Below are positions 1 to 7,540 of a stretch of DNA of 17,477 nucleotides, piece after piece; the stretch's first letter is position 1; every line of letters starts with the position of its first letter. The DNA is taken from assembly GCA_023390335.1 (NCBI GenBank), contig JAEWCZ010000038.1, forward strand, positions 1 to 17,477. Direction: 5' to 3'. The stretch is from Bacillota bacterium (GTDB lineage: Bacteria > Bacillota > Clostridia > Acetivibrionales > DSM-1351). Both the position numbers and the translations under genes were made by a program. Under the pieces are notes generated by a model. It searched no databases. It worked only from the letters and a program-made list of their open reading frames with translations, and was not told the DNA's origin.

Positions 1-174
1 ATTCAGCATATATAACCTTTCTATTTTTAATTATAAATGGCTTTTTTTCATTGATTAGCTATATGATAAAGAGGATAAGAAAGAAGAGACAATAAATGAA
101 AGAAAGGTGATCATGGAATGGAAATAATATAAATTACCCAGGCTTACCCCTATAAAATAGCAAGAGAGTAGCAA

Positions 175-201
175 TAAAAAACCCGGCCATTACGACCGGG
201 T
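175..201 (-). terminator. Rho-independent terminator of the hydrolase gene
   Basis: Read on the minus strand, a 6-bp GC-rich stem (ACCCGG at 196-201 pairing with CCGGGT at 181-186, 9-base loop) runs straight into a run of T (175-180). It lies about 110 bases beyond the stop of the minus-strand hydrolase gene. The remaining bases of 1-313 are AT-rich and hold no ORF I would support; the short plus-strand reading frame at 231-416 overlaps the hydrolase 3' end and looks like a shadow. Confidence 0.75.
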
Positions 202-313
202 AACCCCTCAGAGCAAGATAAGCTGTACTATTGGGACCTTGGCGGAAGAATATGCTTCTAAGATCCAGGTGTACTTTATCGTCTGGTATCAAAGCAGGAA
301 GATGCTCAGCCTG

Positions 314-1750
314 TCAATGGTATTCAACTGAAACATTGTCATATTTCTGCATTCCGTCGTCCAGAAGCGGTTCATTTGTACCTTTCAGATACTTGTTAAA
401 GAAGGCGATGATGTAATCGTTCATTATTGCCTCCTGCCTGTAGCCACCAACATTTCCCAGCATCCCCACGAGTCTGAAGGTAGGTAAAAGAACAGTAAAA
501 TCCATAAAGTCTGAGTGCTTGGCACCAGTGATTGTTACATCATAATAATTTGTCTGTTCTGAGGAATAGCCTGCCGGAATCAAACTCTTGTCATCATTGC
601 CGTTCATAATCATAAATGGTTTCTCAATCACACGATTCATAGAGTCTCCGAATACAGTTCCGTCCATGTTGATAAAGGCTTTAAACCTGCTGTCATCAAG
701 ACAAACCTGACTTGCTGTCGCTCCGCCGAATGAGTGACCGAAAACTCCCATATTGGCAGTATCAAGCTTATTTTTAAATATGCTCTTAATTTCACCGCTG
801 TTCAATTCCTCGATTATATCCGCAATAAAAATCGTGTCGTCACTCCATATATGGACACTCTCACTGGCAATTTGACACTCTTTGATCGAGTATTTTTCAA
901 ATTCAGCAGATGACTTATCTCCCGAATAGCTTTTGCTGACCGTAGCCAGTTCATTTTGAAAGCGATTGACCTGAGCGGTATTATAGCGCAATATCTTTCC
1001 AGACGGATATATCGTGGCAAAGTCTTCGTAGGGATGCGATATGCTGAATACAATGTATCCATTACTTGCAAGCGCCTCCATTTGGACTGTGTTTTGCCCC
1101 ACAAAGCTCCCAAATCCGCCTGAGAATAATATCACGGGGTAAATGCGCTCATGGGTGGACAGGTCGGAGTTTTTATTACTATGCGTTTTAACAAGCGCAA
1201 GATAACCGAAAATATCCGGTAGACCCAATCGCTCAGCCATATATGTACTGGCAACACTGCTGGGGAAAAAGTTCGTTGCTTCTTTATTCGCTGTATCGTC
1301 TGTTGGATACCATATCTGAACAGCGATTTCCCTGCTGCTGTTTTTCTCGGTAAAAATCCCTTTCCTTGATTCGTCTGTGAAAGACATCGTCGCTGTCCCC
1401 ACAGAATAGGGGCCCTCCGTCTTTGGTAGTTGTACAACAGGGAACAGTATAGGAAAAGCAATTGAAATGATTAATGACAATACAAGTATCAATACCGACA
1501 AAATTTTAAATGGCTTTTTCATTTTAAACGATATTTTGAATTTTACAAATACGTCAATTACCAGAAAAATGAGTGCCAGTATATATGCCGGCACCATCTG
1601 AATTCGATATCCGATAAAAACCAGATTTGCGATACAGAGTATAACTGAGCATGCGGGTAGTACAATATCTAACATGTTTATTCTGAAAACAAGTCTGTTT
1701 AACGCTGAGACAACCAGAAAAATAAGAATGAATACTTCAAATATGTTCAT
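314..1750 (-). CDS. Membrane-anchored alpha/beta hydrolase, PAF-acetylhydrolase-like
   Basis: A 478-residue protein. The first 105 residues contain about four hydrophobic segments (roughly 3-22, 28-47, 52-70, 83-104), then a soluble alpha/beta-hydrolase domain follows, presumably outside the membrane. The nucleophile elbow GHSFGG puts the catalytic Ser at 340; Asp363 in INMDG and His412 in GAKHSDF complete a plausible triad. Order and spacing fit the PAF-acetylhydrolase isoform II/dienelactone-hydrolase-like serine esterases. Such enzymes cleave short or oxidised acyl esters; the substrate here is unknown. The start was set at 1750 because AAAGGAG lies 5 bases upstream of that ATG; an in-frame ATG 14 codons earlier has no ribosome binding site. 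The WYL regulator lies 141 bases upstream on the same strand with no clear terminator between, so the two may be cotranscribed. Fold and triad are well supported, substrate is not. Confidence 0.85.
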   Translation of the reverse strand: MNIFEVFILIFLVVSALNRLVFRINMLDIVLPACSVILCIANLVFIGYRIQMVPAYILALIFLVIDVFVKFKISFKMKKPFKILSVLILVLSLIISIAFPILFPVVQLPKTEGPYSVGTATMSFTDESRKGIFTEKNSSREIAVQIWYPTDDTANKEATNFFPSSVASTYMAERLGLPDIFGYLALVKTHSNKNSDLSTHERIYPVILFSGGFGSFVGQNTVQMEALASNGYIVFSISHPYEDFATIYPSGKILRYNTAQVNRFQNELATVSKSYSGDKSSAEFEKYSIKECQIASESVHIWSDDTIFIADIIEELNSGEIKSIFKNKLDTANMGVFGHSFGGATASQVCLDDSRFKAFINMDGTVFGDSMNRVIEKPFMIMNGNDDKSLIPAGYSSEQTNYYDVTITGAKHSDFMDFTVLLPTFRLVGMLGNVGGYRQEAIMNDYIIAFFNKYLKGTNEPLLDDGMQKYDNVSVEYH

Positions 1751-1891
1751 AAAATCTCCTTTGTAGTAGTTCGAAATAATAATAGGCGTCAATTTATTTA
1801 TGAGCTATTTCCAACAAACTGGATATGTATCGGCTATAGTTTTGGAAGAGGTAAAATTATGCAGCATTGAACGAAAATTATTAAATGTCTG

Positions 1892-2812
1892 CTAGGGCTT
1901 TTGATAGAGCTTTTGAATATTGTTTACTCTCCGCAGTAATTCATGCCGGATTGTTTCTGGTTCTAAACATTCACATTTATCACCAAATTTCAATAAAAGG
2001 CCATATCCATAATCACTTTCCATAAATGGAAAGTGAACAATTACCCTGGTATCATCATAGATATCAATGTTTTCTTTTCCGCAAAAATCTGCCATCCAGC
2101 CCCGGAGTGAATTATCAACCAAAAGCTTAATGGTAATCTTTTGAATTGCTGGCAACACCGATGGTTTTATTTCGAATTCTCTAGGTATAAAAGTCTCATC
2201 TAACACTTGAAGAGATGACATTCGGGATAAGCGAAAGGTACGAAAATCCTGCCTTGATAAGCAGTAAGCGTGTATATACCAGTTAGAGTCCTTAAAAATT
2301 AATCGGTAAGGCTCGATTTTTCTTGCTGTTTCTCTCCCTCCACGATCATAATATTGGAAGTACAAAAAGTGGTTTTTGTCAAGAGCTGCTCTGATTTCTT
2401 TAATATTAACTGGAAGGGATTTAATCCCTTTCCATGAAGTATAATCTGTAGTAATTTTATTGGATTTTAATTCAATCTCATGAATATGCTCTTTAGGCAG
2501 TAAACCTTTAATTTTTGCCATTGTAGTTAATATTTCTTCACTGGACAAGGGAATACTGCCAAGCCCACTTAGTAAAGAGATAATGTCAGGGACGGTAAAA
2601 AGTCCTTTTTCAATCTTATATTCTTCCATTATACCTATCCCGCCTTTTACACCCGGATAAGCAATAATGGGTATTCCAGCTTCGTTGATTGTGTCTATAT
2701 CACGAAAGATTGTACGAGGGGATACTTCAAACATCATTGCTAATTTAGTTGCACTTATTATTCTATGCTCAAGGAGTAACATAATGATAGATATCATTCT
2801 TGCTAGTTTCAT
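1892..2812 (-). CDS. YafY-type transcriptional regulator: winged HTH plus WYL domain
   Basis: A 306-residue DNA-binding regulator. An HTH_11/DeoR-like winged helix occupies about residues 1-60 (recognition region SPRTIFRDIDTINEAGIP). A WYL domain follows at about 135-205, with the signature around NWYIHAY (178-180 correspond to W-Y-L) and the FRLSRM element at 193-198. A C-terminal WCX-type extension covers about 225-300. WYL domains bind nucleic acid or small ligands and control the attached HTH. The start at 2812 is chosen because GAGGTGAT lies just upstream and because the promoter at 2832-2860 makes a longer start at 2860 impossible: that codon would sit in the -35 box. It is divergent from a 15-codon ORF and a secreted LRR protein, and upstream of the hydrolase. 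Likely autoregulated through the palindrome in its promoter. Ligand unknown. Confidence 0.9.
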   Translation of the reverse strand: MKLARMISIIMLLLEHRIISATKLAMMFEVSPRTIFRDIDTINEAGIPIIAYPGVKGGIGIMEEYKIEKGLFTVPDIISLLSGLGSIPLSSEEILTTMAKIKGLLPKEHIHEIELKSNKITTDYTSWKGIKSLPVNIKEIRAALDKNHFLYFQYYDRGGRETARKIEPYRLIFKDSNWYIHAYCLSRQDFRTFRLSRMSSLQVLDETFIPREFEIKPSVLPAIQKITIKLLVDNSLRGWMADFCGKENIDIYDDTRVIVHFPFMESDYGYGLLLKFGDKCECLEPETIRHELLRRVNNIQKLYQKP

Positions 2813-2831
2813 TTTAATCACCTCGTAGATA

Positions 2832-2860
2832 ATTTTACAACCATGACATACTGCTGTCAA
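2832..2860 (-). promoter_or_regulatory. Sigma-A type promoter of the WYL regulator
   Basis: On the minus strand, TTGACA (2855-2860) and TAAAAT (2832-2837) are separated by exactly 17 bases. The predicted start of transcription, near 2825, falls directly before the ribosome binding site (2817-2824), so the 5' leader would be almost absent. This fixes the translation start at 2812. Confidence 0.7.
2844..2859. promoter_or_regulatory. Candidate operator palindrome TGACA-N6-TGTCA
   Basis: A perfect 5-bp inverted repeat with a 6-base spacer overlaps the -35 box and spacer of the regulator promoter. Its position would let a bound dimer block RNA polymerase, as expected for autorepression by the WYL protein. 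The repeat is seen directly; the binding protein is inferred. Confidence 0.4.
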
Positions 2861-2930
2861 GGTTTTACATGTATAATATAACTATGATCATCAAAGATGA
2901 TTAATTAAGACTCGAAAGGAGAAAAAACAA

Positions 2931-2978
2931 ATGAAATTTTTAAATTACTATATAATTGCATTATTTAGTAAAAAGTAA
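2931..2978 (+). CDS. Possible 15-residue peptide ORF, divergent from the WYL gene
   Basis: ATG at 2931 is preceded by GAAAGGAG at good spacing and reads MKFLNYYIIALFSKK before TAA. TATAAT at 2872-2877 could be a -10 box but has no convincing -35. The peptide is hydrophobic with a basic end. It may be a leader peptide, the truncated start of a lost gene that the WYL regulator once controlled, or chance. The following 90 bases to the LRR gene hold no other ORF that I support. Confidence 0.3.
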   Translation: MKFLNYYIIALFSKK

Positions 2979-3068
2979 TGGATTTATTTATGCGCTCAAA
3001 TTCATACAGAGTTGTACAGATATTCATTATAAAAAATATTAACAAAACAAGAAAAGGGAGAGTAAATA

Positions 3069-5546
3069 ATGAAAAAATTTATTTTTAACGCAATGATTCC
3101 GTTTATTTTTGTAGTAGTAATTACTTGCGCTATTTTGGGGAATCCTGTCTTAACTAGAGCAGAAAGCCAAGTCTCAGATGTTGTATTGATACCAGATGCA
3201 AATTTGGAAAAAGCCATCAGAGCAATGATTTCAAAGCCAGTTGGGGATATATTGAAATCGGATTTATTGAGTATAAAAGACTGTAATTTAAAAACATTAG
3301 ATATAAAATCACTTGAAGGCCTCCAATATGCCAGGAACATTAAAAGTCTTACTCTTACCGAAAATAAAATTGAAGATATATCACAGATTAGCGAGCTGAA
3401 AAATCTGACTTCATTAAGTTTGAATAGTAATTTTATTAAGGATATATCTCCTCTTGCAGAGCTATTAAACCTTAATTCTATTAATTTATGTGATAATAAG
3501 GTATCTGACTTAAAGTCTCTTAGAAATCTTAACAAATTAGAAGCATTAGACATAACAAGAAATCCAATTTCAGATTTAAGCCAAATATCAGTTTTAAAAA
3601 ATAGTCTGAAAGCTATAACTGCAAATCAATGTAATGTTGAAAATATTAGCTTTCTTTCAGATTTTGAATTGTTAGAGTGTGTAAGCTTAGCAGATAATAA
3701 AATTATGTATTTACCATCTATGAATAAACTAAAAATGCTGAACGAGATTTGCCTTTCTAATAACTTAATTGAGGATTTTTCAGAATTATTACAGATTAGC
3801 AGCCTAAATAAAGTTGAGATTAATGGTAACCCTATTGCAGATTTTAGTAGATGCAATGAGTTTGGCGATAATACGAAGTGTAATTTCTGGGGATTTTATA
3901 TGTCCAAAAGTGAGATTGAAGACTTTCTTGCTAAGGTTGATAAGATTCTGGCAGGTATTATTAAGCCTGAAATGACATTATTAGAGAAGGAAAAAGCAGT
4001 ACATGATTACATCTGTTTGAATACGGAGTATAAGCTTGGGGTATCAGATAAAGGTGCCTATGGCGTAATTGTGGATCATAAAGGTGCCTGTGATGCGATA
4101 TCCGATGCAACATCCTTATTGCTAAAAAGGGCTGGAGTTGAGGTTATTAAAGTATCACATGGCTGGGCAGGACAAGCTCATGCCTGGAATATGGTGAAAA
4201 TTGGTGGTCGGTACTATCATCTCGATTGTACATGGGATATTGTTGATTCCAGAAATGGAAATATATCTTATGAATATTTCAATGTAGATGATGTATTTTT
4301 GTTAAAAGAAGGCAGGACATGGGATAGAAGTAAATATCCGATTGCAACAGATAAAAAAGAGGGAATTGTTGCTTATAAAGACGATATCATAAAAGAATAC
4401 TGGTTAAAAAATAGTAGTAAGGGTTTACCTAAAAACGTTCAGGTTTATATGGCAGACGGCACAATTGCAGAGGTTCCGGTGACATGGTCAAAATCTACCA
4501 TTGATTCAAGTGTGCCTGGTCAATATACTCTCTTAGGAACAGTTGAAGGCTATGATGAAAAAATAACACTAAATCTTTACATTTCGCAATCTGATCAGTT
4601 GGAAATAATTGGATTGGATTACACCTACATGTACAAAAATTTGCCGCAGTATTCAAAGGTAGATTTTCCAGAAAAAATTAAAGCTAACATGAATGATGGA
4701 AGTACAATAGAGGTTCCAATAATATGGAATTCAACAGAAGTAGACTCAACGGTTCCCGGTGAATACAAGTTTGCAGGCAGTATAGCTAATTGTAATATTA
4801 CTATTAATTACATAGTAAGGGTAATTAAAATTCAAACGCAGATAGTAAGCATAGAGCCTACAGAAATCAATGCCACAGTAGAACAAGGTTTCAATTACGA
4901 ATTACCCAAAACGGTAACTGCCAAAATGTCAGATGGAACAACAAAGGAAGTTGCATTAACCTGGACACCAGCTACGGTAGATACAGCAATTGCAGGAACC
5001 TATGAGTACACAGCAACAGTACCGGGCTATAGTGGTAATGTAAAGCTACATTTGGAAGTAAAAGCAAAGTCAGTTACAATAGTAAGCATAGAGCCAACAG
5101 AAATCGATGCTACAGTAGAACAAGGTTTCAATTACGAATTACCCAAAACGGTAACTGCCAGAATGTCAGATGGAACAACAAAGGAAGCTGCATTAACCTG
5201 GACACCGGCAACAGTAGATACAGCAATTGCAGGAACCTATGAGTACACAGCAGCAGTACAAGGTTATAATGGCAGTGTAAAGCTACATTTGGTAGTAAAA
5301 TCAAAACAAGTTCAAATTGTAAAATTAGAATATACGAATCTCTACTATACCGCTGATAAGGGTGAAAATTATACCTTACCAAAGTCAATCACTGCTAAAA
5401 TGTCAGATGGTACAACGAAGGAAGTTGTATTAACCTGGACACCAGCATTAGTAGATACATCTGTACCAGGAGATTACATATATAGAGCTTTTGTGGAAGG
5501 ATATGATGGCAGCGTAAAAGCATATATAAAGGTAATTGAAAAGTAG
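3069..5546 (+). CDS. Secreted LRR / transglutaminase-like / Ig-like repeat protein
   Basis: An 825-residue exported protein. A signal peptide (1-31, basic start, hydrophobic core, cleavage likely after TRA) is followed by internalin-like leucine-rich repeats of about 22 residues (about 65-265). A transglutaminase-like domain (about 305-400) has Cys341 (KGACDA), His371 (AQAHAW-type context, GQAHAW) and Asp386 (YHLDCTWD), the Cys-His-Asp triad of this superfamily. Five group 4-type bacterial Ig-like repeats follow (about 445-505, 512-585, 592-670, 671-749, 750-825), each with a DGT..EVPVTW-type core and a PGxY strand. There is no LPxTG motif, S-layer domain or dockerin at the C-terminus, so how it stays at the cell is not visible. 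The ribosome binding site is AAGGGAG. The transglutaminase fold in such proteins may act as a cysteine peptidase or cross-linker; activity and target are unknown. The C-terminus is probably shortened, because remains of a sixth Ig repeat follow the stop codon. Confidence 0.9.
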   Translation: MKKFIFNAMIPFIFVVVITCAILGNPVLTRAESQVSDVVLIPDANLEKAIRAMISKPVGDILKSDLLSIKDCNLKTLDIKSLEGLQYARNIKSLTLTENKIEDISQISELKNLTSLSLNSNFIKDISPLAELLNLNSINLCDNKVSDLKSLRNLNKLEALDITRNPISDLSQISVLKNSLKAITANQCNVENISFLSDFELLECVSLADNKIMYLPSMNKLKMLNEICLSNNLIEDFSELLQISSLNKVEINGNPIADFSRCNEFGDNTKCNFWGFYMSKSEIEDFLAKVDKILAGIIKPEMTLLEKEKAVHDYICLNTEYKLGVSDKGAYGVIVDHKGACDAISDATSLLLKRAGVEVIKVSHGWAGQAHAWNMVKIGGRYYHLDCTWDIVDSRNGNISYEYFNVDDVFLLKEGRTWDRSKYPIATDKKEGIVAYKDDIIKEYWLKNSSKGLPKNVQVYMADGTIAEVPVTWSKSTIDSSVPGQYTLLGTVEGYDEKITLNLYISQSDQLEIIGLDYTYMYKNLPQYSKVDFPEKIKANMNDGSTIEVPIIWNSTEVDSTVPGEYKFAGSIANCNITINYIVRVIKIQTQIVSIEPTEINATVEQGFNYELPKTVTAKMSDGTTKEVALTWTPATVDTAIAGTYEYTATVPGYSGNVKLHLEVKAKSVTIVSIEPTEIDATVEQGFNYELPKTVTARMSDGTTKEAALTWTPATVDTAIAGTYEYTAAVQGYNGSVKLHLVVKSKQVQIVKLEYTNLYYTADKGENYTLPKSITAKMSDGTTKEVVLTWTPALVDTSVPGDYIYRAFVEGYDGSVKAYIKVIEK
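4842..5315 (+). repeat. Tandem 237-bp repeat encoding two Ig-like domains
   Basis: Two adjacent 237-bp units (4842-5078 and 5079-5315, 79 codons each) are nearly identical in DNA, including long runs without a difference in the first 150 bases. The next unit (5316 on) is in phase but much more diverged. The near identity, including third codon positions, points to a recent duplication or gene conversion inside the gene. Confidence 0.9.
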
Positions 5547-5765
5547 GTTACTATTGTGAACTTATAGTATCCAAATACTTACTATTAGTGAAAATGAGAA
5601 ATGGTTACCACCACAAAAAATAAAAGCAAAAATGGCAGTATCAAAAAAGCAACACTGATATGGACACCAGCTTCAATTGATACTTCTGCAACTGGTAATT
5701 TCATGTAAACAGGGTCAGTTGAAGATTCTAGTTGTGCTGTCAGACTGCATTCAACTATAAAATAA
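5547..5765 (+). pseudogene. Decayed sixth Ig-like repeat after the LRR protein
   Basis: Translation after the TAG at 5544-5546 still gives repeat-like sequence in pieces. In frame +1 relative to the gene, 5566-5634 reads as SENEKWLPPQKIKAKM, matching the GENYTLPKSITAKM part of the fifth repeat. Returning to the original frame at 5631, it reads NGSIKKATLIWTPASIDTS, matching the DGTTKEVVLTWTPALVDTS part. An in-frame TAA lies at 5706-5708 and the relic ends at TAA 5763-5765, nine bases before the terminator. The ancestral protein therefore probably had at least six Ig repeats and lost the last to a stop and frameshifts. Confidence 0.7.
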
Positions 5766-5773
5766 TAATTTCG

Positions 5774-5819
5774 AAGCTACCTCAAAATTGGATAAACCTA
5801 TTAGAGGTAGCTTTTCTTT
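5774..5819 (+). terminator. Strong Rho-independent terminator of the LRR gene
   Basis: A perfect 10-bp stem, AAGCTACCTC (5774-5783) with GAGGTAGCTT (5804-5813), has a 20-base loop and is followed by TTCTTT. It lies just beyond the decayed sixth repeat, where the full-length ancestral gene would have ended. Confidence 0.85.
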
Positions 5820-5839
5820 AACATAAACATACGGATTTC

Positions 5840-6138
5840 CGGATGGCTGCCGGCAAAATGGGTGACTAAAGCAAAAACATCTATGAGAGGTTTGAAATAA
5901 AGAAATCTCTTAAGGACATTATAATACTGAATACCCTGCGGATGAGTGACAGGCATCCATCGAACCGATGACATCAAAGGTGATGAGCGAGAACGCCCGA
6001 ACATAAAACGATCTATGGTAGATCGTATCGTAATGAAATGTACAGTGATAATGCTACTTTCGCCCAGCCACAGACATCGCAATGGGGGCGGTGTTTATGC
6101 TGTTGCCCTAGCTTCGGGAAGCAGTGCCGAATAGAAGC
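5840..6138 (+). mobile_element. Probable group II intron RNA remnant (no protein, no domain V seen)
   Basis: This 300-base stretch has no credible gene on either strand. It is richer in G+C than its surroundings: by hand count 32 of 60 bases at 5941-6000 and 36 of 60 at 6061-6120. It has many short stems typical of structured RNA: CGATCTA-TGG-TAGATCG (6009-6025), GCG-AGAA-CGC, CATC-AAAGGT-GATG, and CGCCC (6061-6065) with GGGCG (6085-6089). The style of the GAACCGATGACATC and GTGCCGAATAGAAG segments reminds me of domain I of bacterial group II introns, from memory only. No reverse transcriptase, no domain V hairpin and no 5' GUGYG end were found, so if correct it is a truncated copy. It could instead be another structured RNA. 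Confidence 0.4.
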
Positions 6139-6241
6139 TTTTAAATGAAGAACACTGTTACAAAGATTTTCTAACACTTGTTTTGATTTAAGCTAACAAC
6201 CCTTTCGGAATTAAAAGTTGCGTCATTTGAAAGGTATATTA

Positions 6242-6862
6242 CTAAACATCATTACTTTCTAAAAACAAATAAGCTTCTCCCGGTTTTCGCATTTTGTATA
6301 ATTCTTTTAATTCTGCGATAACCTTCGCTTTAGGTTGCATAAAGGCGGCATCATGGCTGATTAAGAATTGTTGCGCCTTTACTTTCTCTAAAGTAGCGAT
6401 CATTTCTTTCAATATATTAATGTTATATACCACCTTTCCATTTTTTCTTGCCCCATATACAGCATCACCCAAAAAAGCATATTCCTCATTTACTTCAAGT
6501 CCAATAGTTCCTTTTGAATGAATTGACGGAATGGGAAATACTGTTAGCTTGATTCCATCCTCATAAGTTATAGGGGCTTGTACTACAGTTCCTTTTTGCA
6601 ATTTGAACTTTGTGTAATCACCGCAATACATACCTTTATATGAAATTCGTTCAAGATTTCTGATATGGTCTTCGTGAAAATGGGATAATATAATATTTTT
6701 TTCTCTATCAATTCCTTGTATTATATCTACAGCTTCATCATTGCTCCCTACATCAAAAATCCAAACAAATTTATCTCCCCGGATTATTCCTACATCCGCA
6801 GATAAAGGCTGACTGGTTGCCGGAAGATATAAAATCTGCTTTGATAATGTGCGCAATTCCAT
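6242..6862 (-). CDS. Metallo-beta-lactamase-fold hydrolase
   Basis: A 206-residue cytoplasmic protein with the zinc-binding series of the metallo-beta-lactamase superfamily. It has HFHEDH at 61-66 (the HxHxDH motif), His115 in IPSIHSKG, Asp133 in FLGDAVYG and His170 in LISHDA. There is no signal peptide. Beyond the superfamily I cannot name a substrate; relatives act on thioesters, lactones, phosphodiesters or RNA. The start at 6862 is supported by TGGAG 6 bases upstream. It stands alone: an RNA-like segment lies downstream, and a 250-base gap with overlapping inverted repeats separates it from the HxlR gene upstream on the same strand. Confidence 0.85.
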   Translation of the reverse strand: MELRTLSKQILYLPATSQPLSADVGIIRGDKFVWIFDVGSNDEAVDIIQGIDREKNIILSHFHEDHIRNLERISYKGMYCGDYTKFKLQKGTVVQAPITYEDGIKLTVFPIPSIHSKGTIGLEVNEEYAFLGDAVYGARKNGKVVYNINILKEMIATLEKVKAQQFLISHDAAFMQPKAKVIAELKELYKMRKPGEAYLFLESNDV

Positions 6863-6948
6863 GAGTTCTCCATTTCCTGTAATTTAAATTCAAATTCGTT
6901 TATGCCTACATCATACTTAAATTTCTTTAAATGTTATATATTCAAAGA

Positions 6949-6990
6949 GCAGATGGCACTCGCAAATTGTTTCCATCTGCACAAACAATT
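6949..6990. repeat. Two interleaved 8-bp inverted repeats upstream of the MBL gene
   Basis: GCAGATGG (6949-6956) pairs with CCATCTGC (6973-6980), and AATTGTTT (6965-6972) pairs with AAACAATT (6983-6990). Each pair has one arm inside the other's loop, so in RNA they would be either mutually exclusive hairpins or an H-type pseudoknot. They lie about 90-130 bases upstream of the minus-strand MBL gene, in its possible leader. Confidence 0.5.
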
Positions 6991-6992
6991 AT

Positions 6993-7042
6993 CAAAGAAT
7001 ATCATTTTTACAAATAAATTTTAAAGTATGAAATATTCTTTG
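6993..7042. repeat. 10-bp perfect inverted repeat CAAAGAATAT / ATATTCTTTG
   Basis: Arms at 6993-7002 and 7033-7042 enclose a 30-base AT-rich loop, in the gap between the HxlR and MBL genes. No T run follows on either strand close to the arms. Role unknown; possibly an AT-rich terminator-like or operator element. Confidence 0.45.
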
Positions 7043-7049
7043 GCAGCAA

Positions 7050-7089
7050 GAAAAAAATAGATAAAGAATACTATTCCTTATTTCTTTAT
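7050..7089 (-). terminator. AT-rich terminator candidate of the HxlR gene
   Basis: On the minus strand, ATAAAGAA (7082-7089) pairs with TTCTTTAT (7061-7068), and three bases later a run of seven T follows (7051-7057). It lies 25 bases beyond the HxlR stop codon. The stem is weak because it is AT-rich. Confidence 0.5.
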
Positions 7090-7113
7090 TATTAATATTC
7101 ATGCCAAGTGTTG

Positions 7114-7488
7114 CTAATTTTGATTATCTGTTTGGTGGCTTTCAGCATCCAAGTCTGTATAAGCCAGATGATTTTTTCCCCAAAGGTACATATCCTCCAA
7201 AATGGGAATAAAGCTCTGGCCCAGTTCAGATAGCGAATATTCTACTTTCGGCGGTACTTCCTGAAAAACATGGCGAATTAAGAATCCGTCATGCTCCAAT
7301 TCGCGTAGAGCCTTTGTTAACTGCGATTGGGTAATAGGAGTTAATGATCTGCTGAGTTCACCAAATCTTTTTTTACCACCATGTAAAAGCCACATAATGA
7401 ACATCTTCCACTTGCCCCCTGTAGCCTTCTGCAACAGTTTAATTGGGCAACCGTATTTTTTATTCTCTTCCGGGGTGAATTCAACCAT
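7114..7488 (-). CDS. HxlR-family winged-helix regulator
   Basis: A 124-residue protein with the full HxlR layout: CPIKLLQKATGGKWKMFIMWLL opens the first helices (quoted region begins at Cys14), then RFGELSRSLTPITQSQLTK forms the helix-turn-helix (about 41-59). LRELEHDGFLIRHVF and PPKVEYSLSELG form the wing (about 61-90). Cys14 sits at the conserved N-terminal cysteine position used for thiol-based redox or electrophile sensing in YodB/HypR-type members. The ribosome binding site is AAGGGGGC and the start is ATG. The promoter at 7549-7577 and nearby GTAC repeats suggest autoregulation and control of the divergent, now broken, zinc-ribbon gene. The inducer cannot be told from sequence. Confidence 0.9.
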   Translation of the reverse strand: MVEFTPEENKKYGCPIKLLQKATGGKWKMFIMWLLHGGKKRFGELSRSLTPITQSQLTKALRELEHDGFLIRHVFQEVPPKVEYSLSELGQSFIPILEDMYLWGKNHLAYTDLDAESHQTDNQN

Positions 7489-7540
7489 TCTGCGCCCCCT
7501 TTTTTAGTAGTCAAATCATAGGTATTCATAAATAATTATG

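Noticed and set aside
954..968. TGAAAGCGATTGAC, similar to a catabolite-response (cre) element
   Set aside because: It lies in the middle of the hydrolase coding region, is not a good palindrome, and is far from any promoter.
5128..5388. 86-codon antisense frame in the Ig-repeat region
   Set aside because: A shadow of the repeated coding sequence on the other strand; no start signals.
5801..6134. Overlapping open frames on both strands (93 and 62 codons)
   Set aside because: No ribosome binding sites, low-complexity or unlikely compositions, and they overlie the structured RNA-like segment and a terminator.
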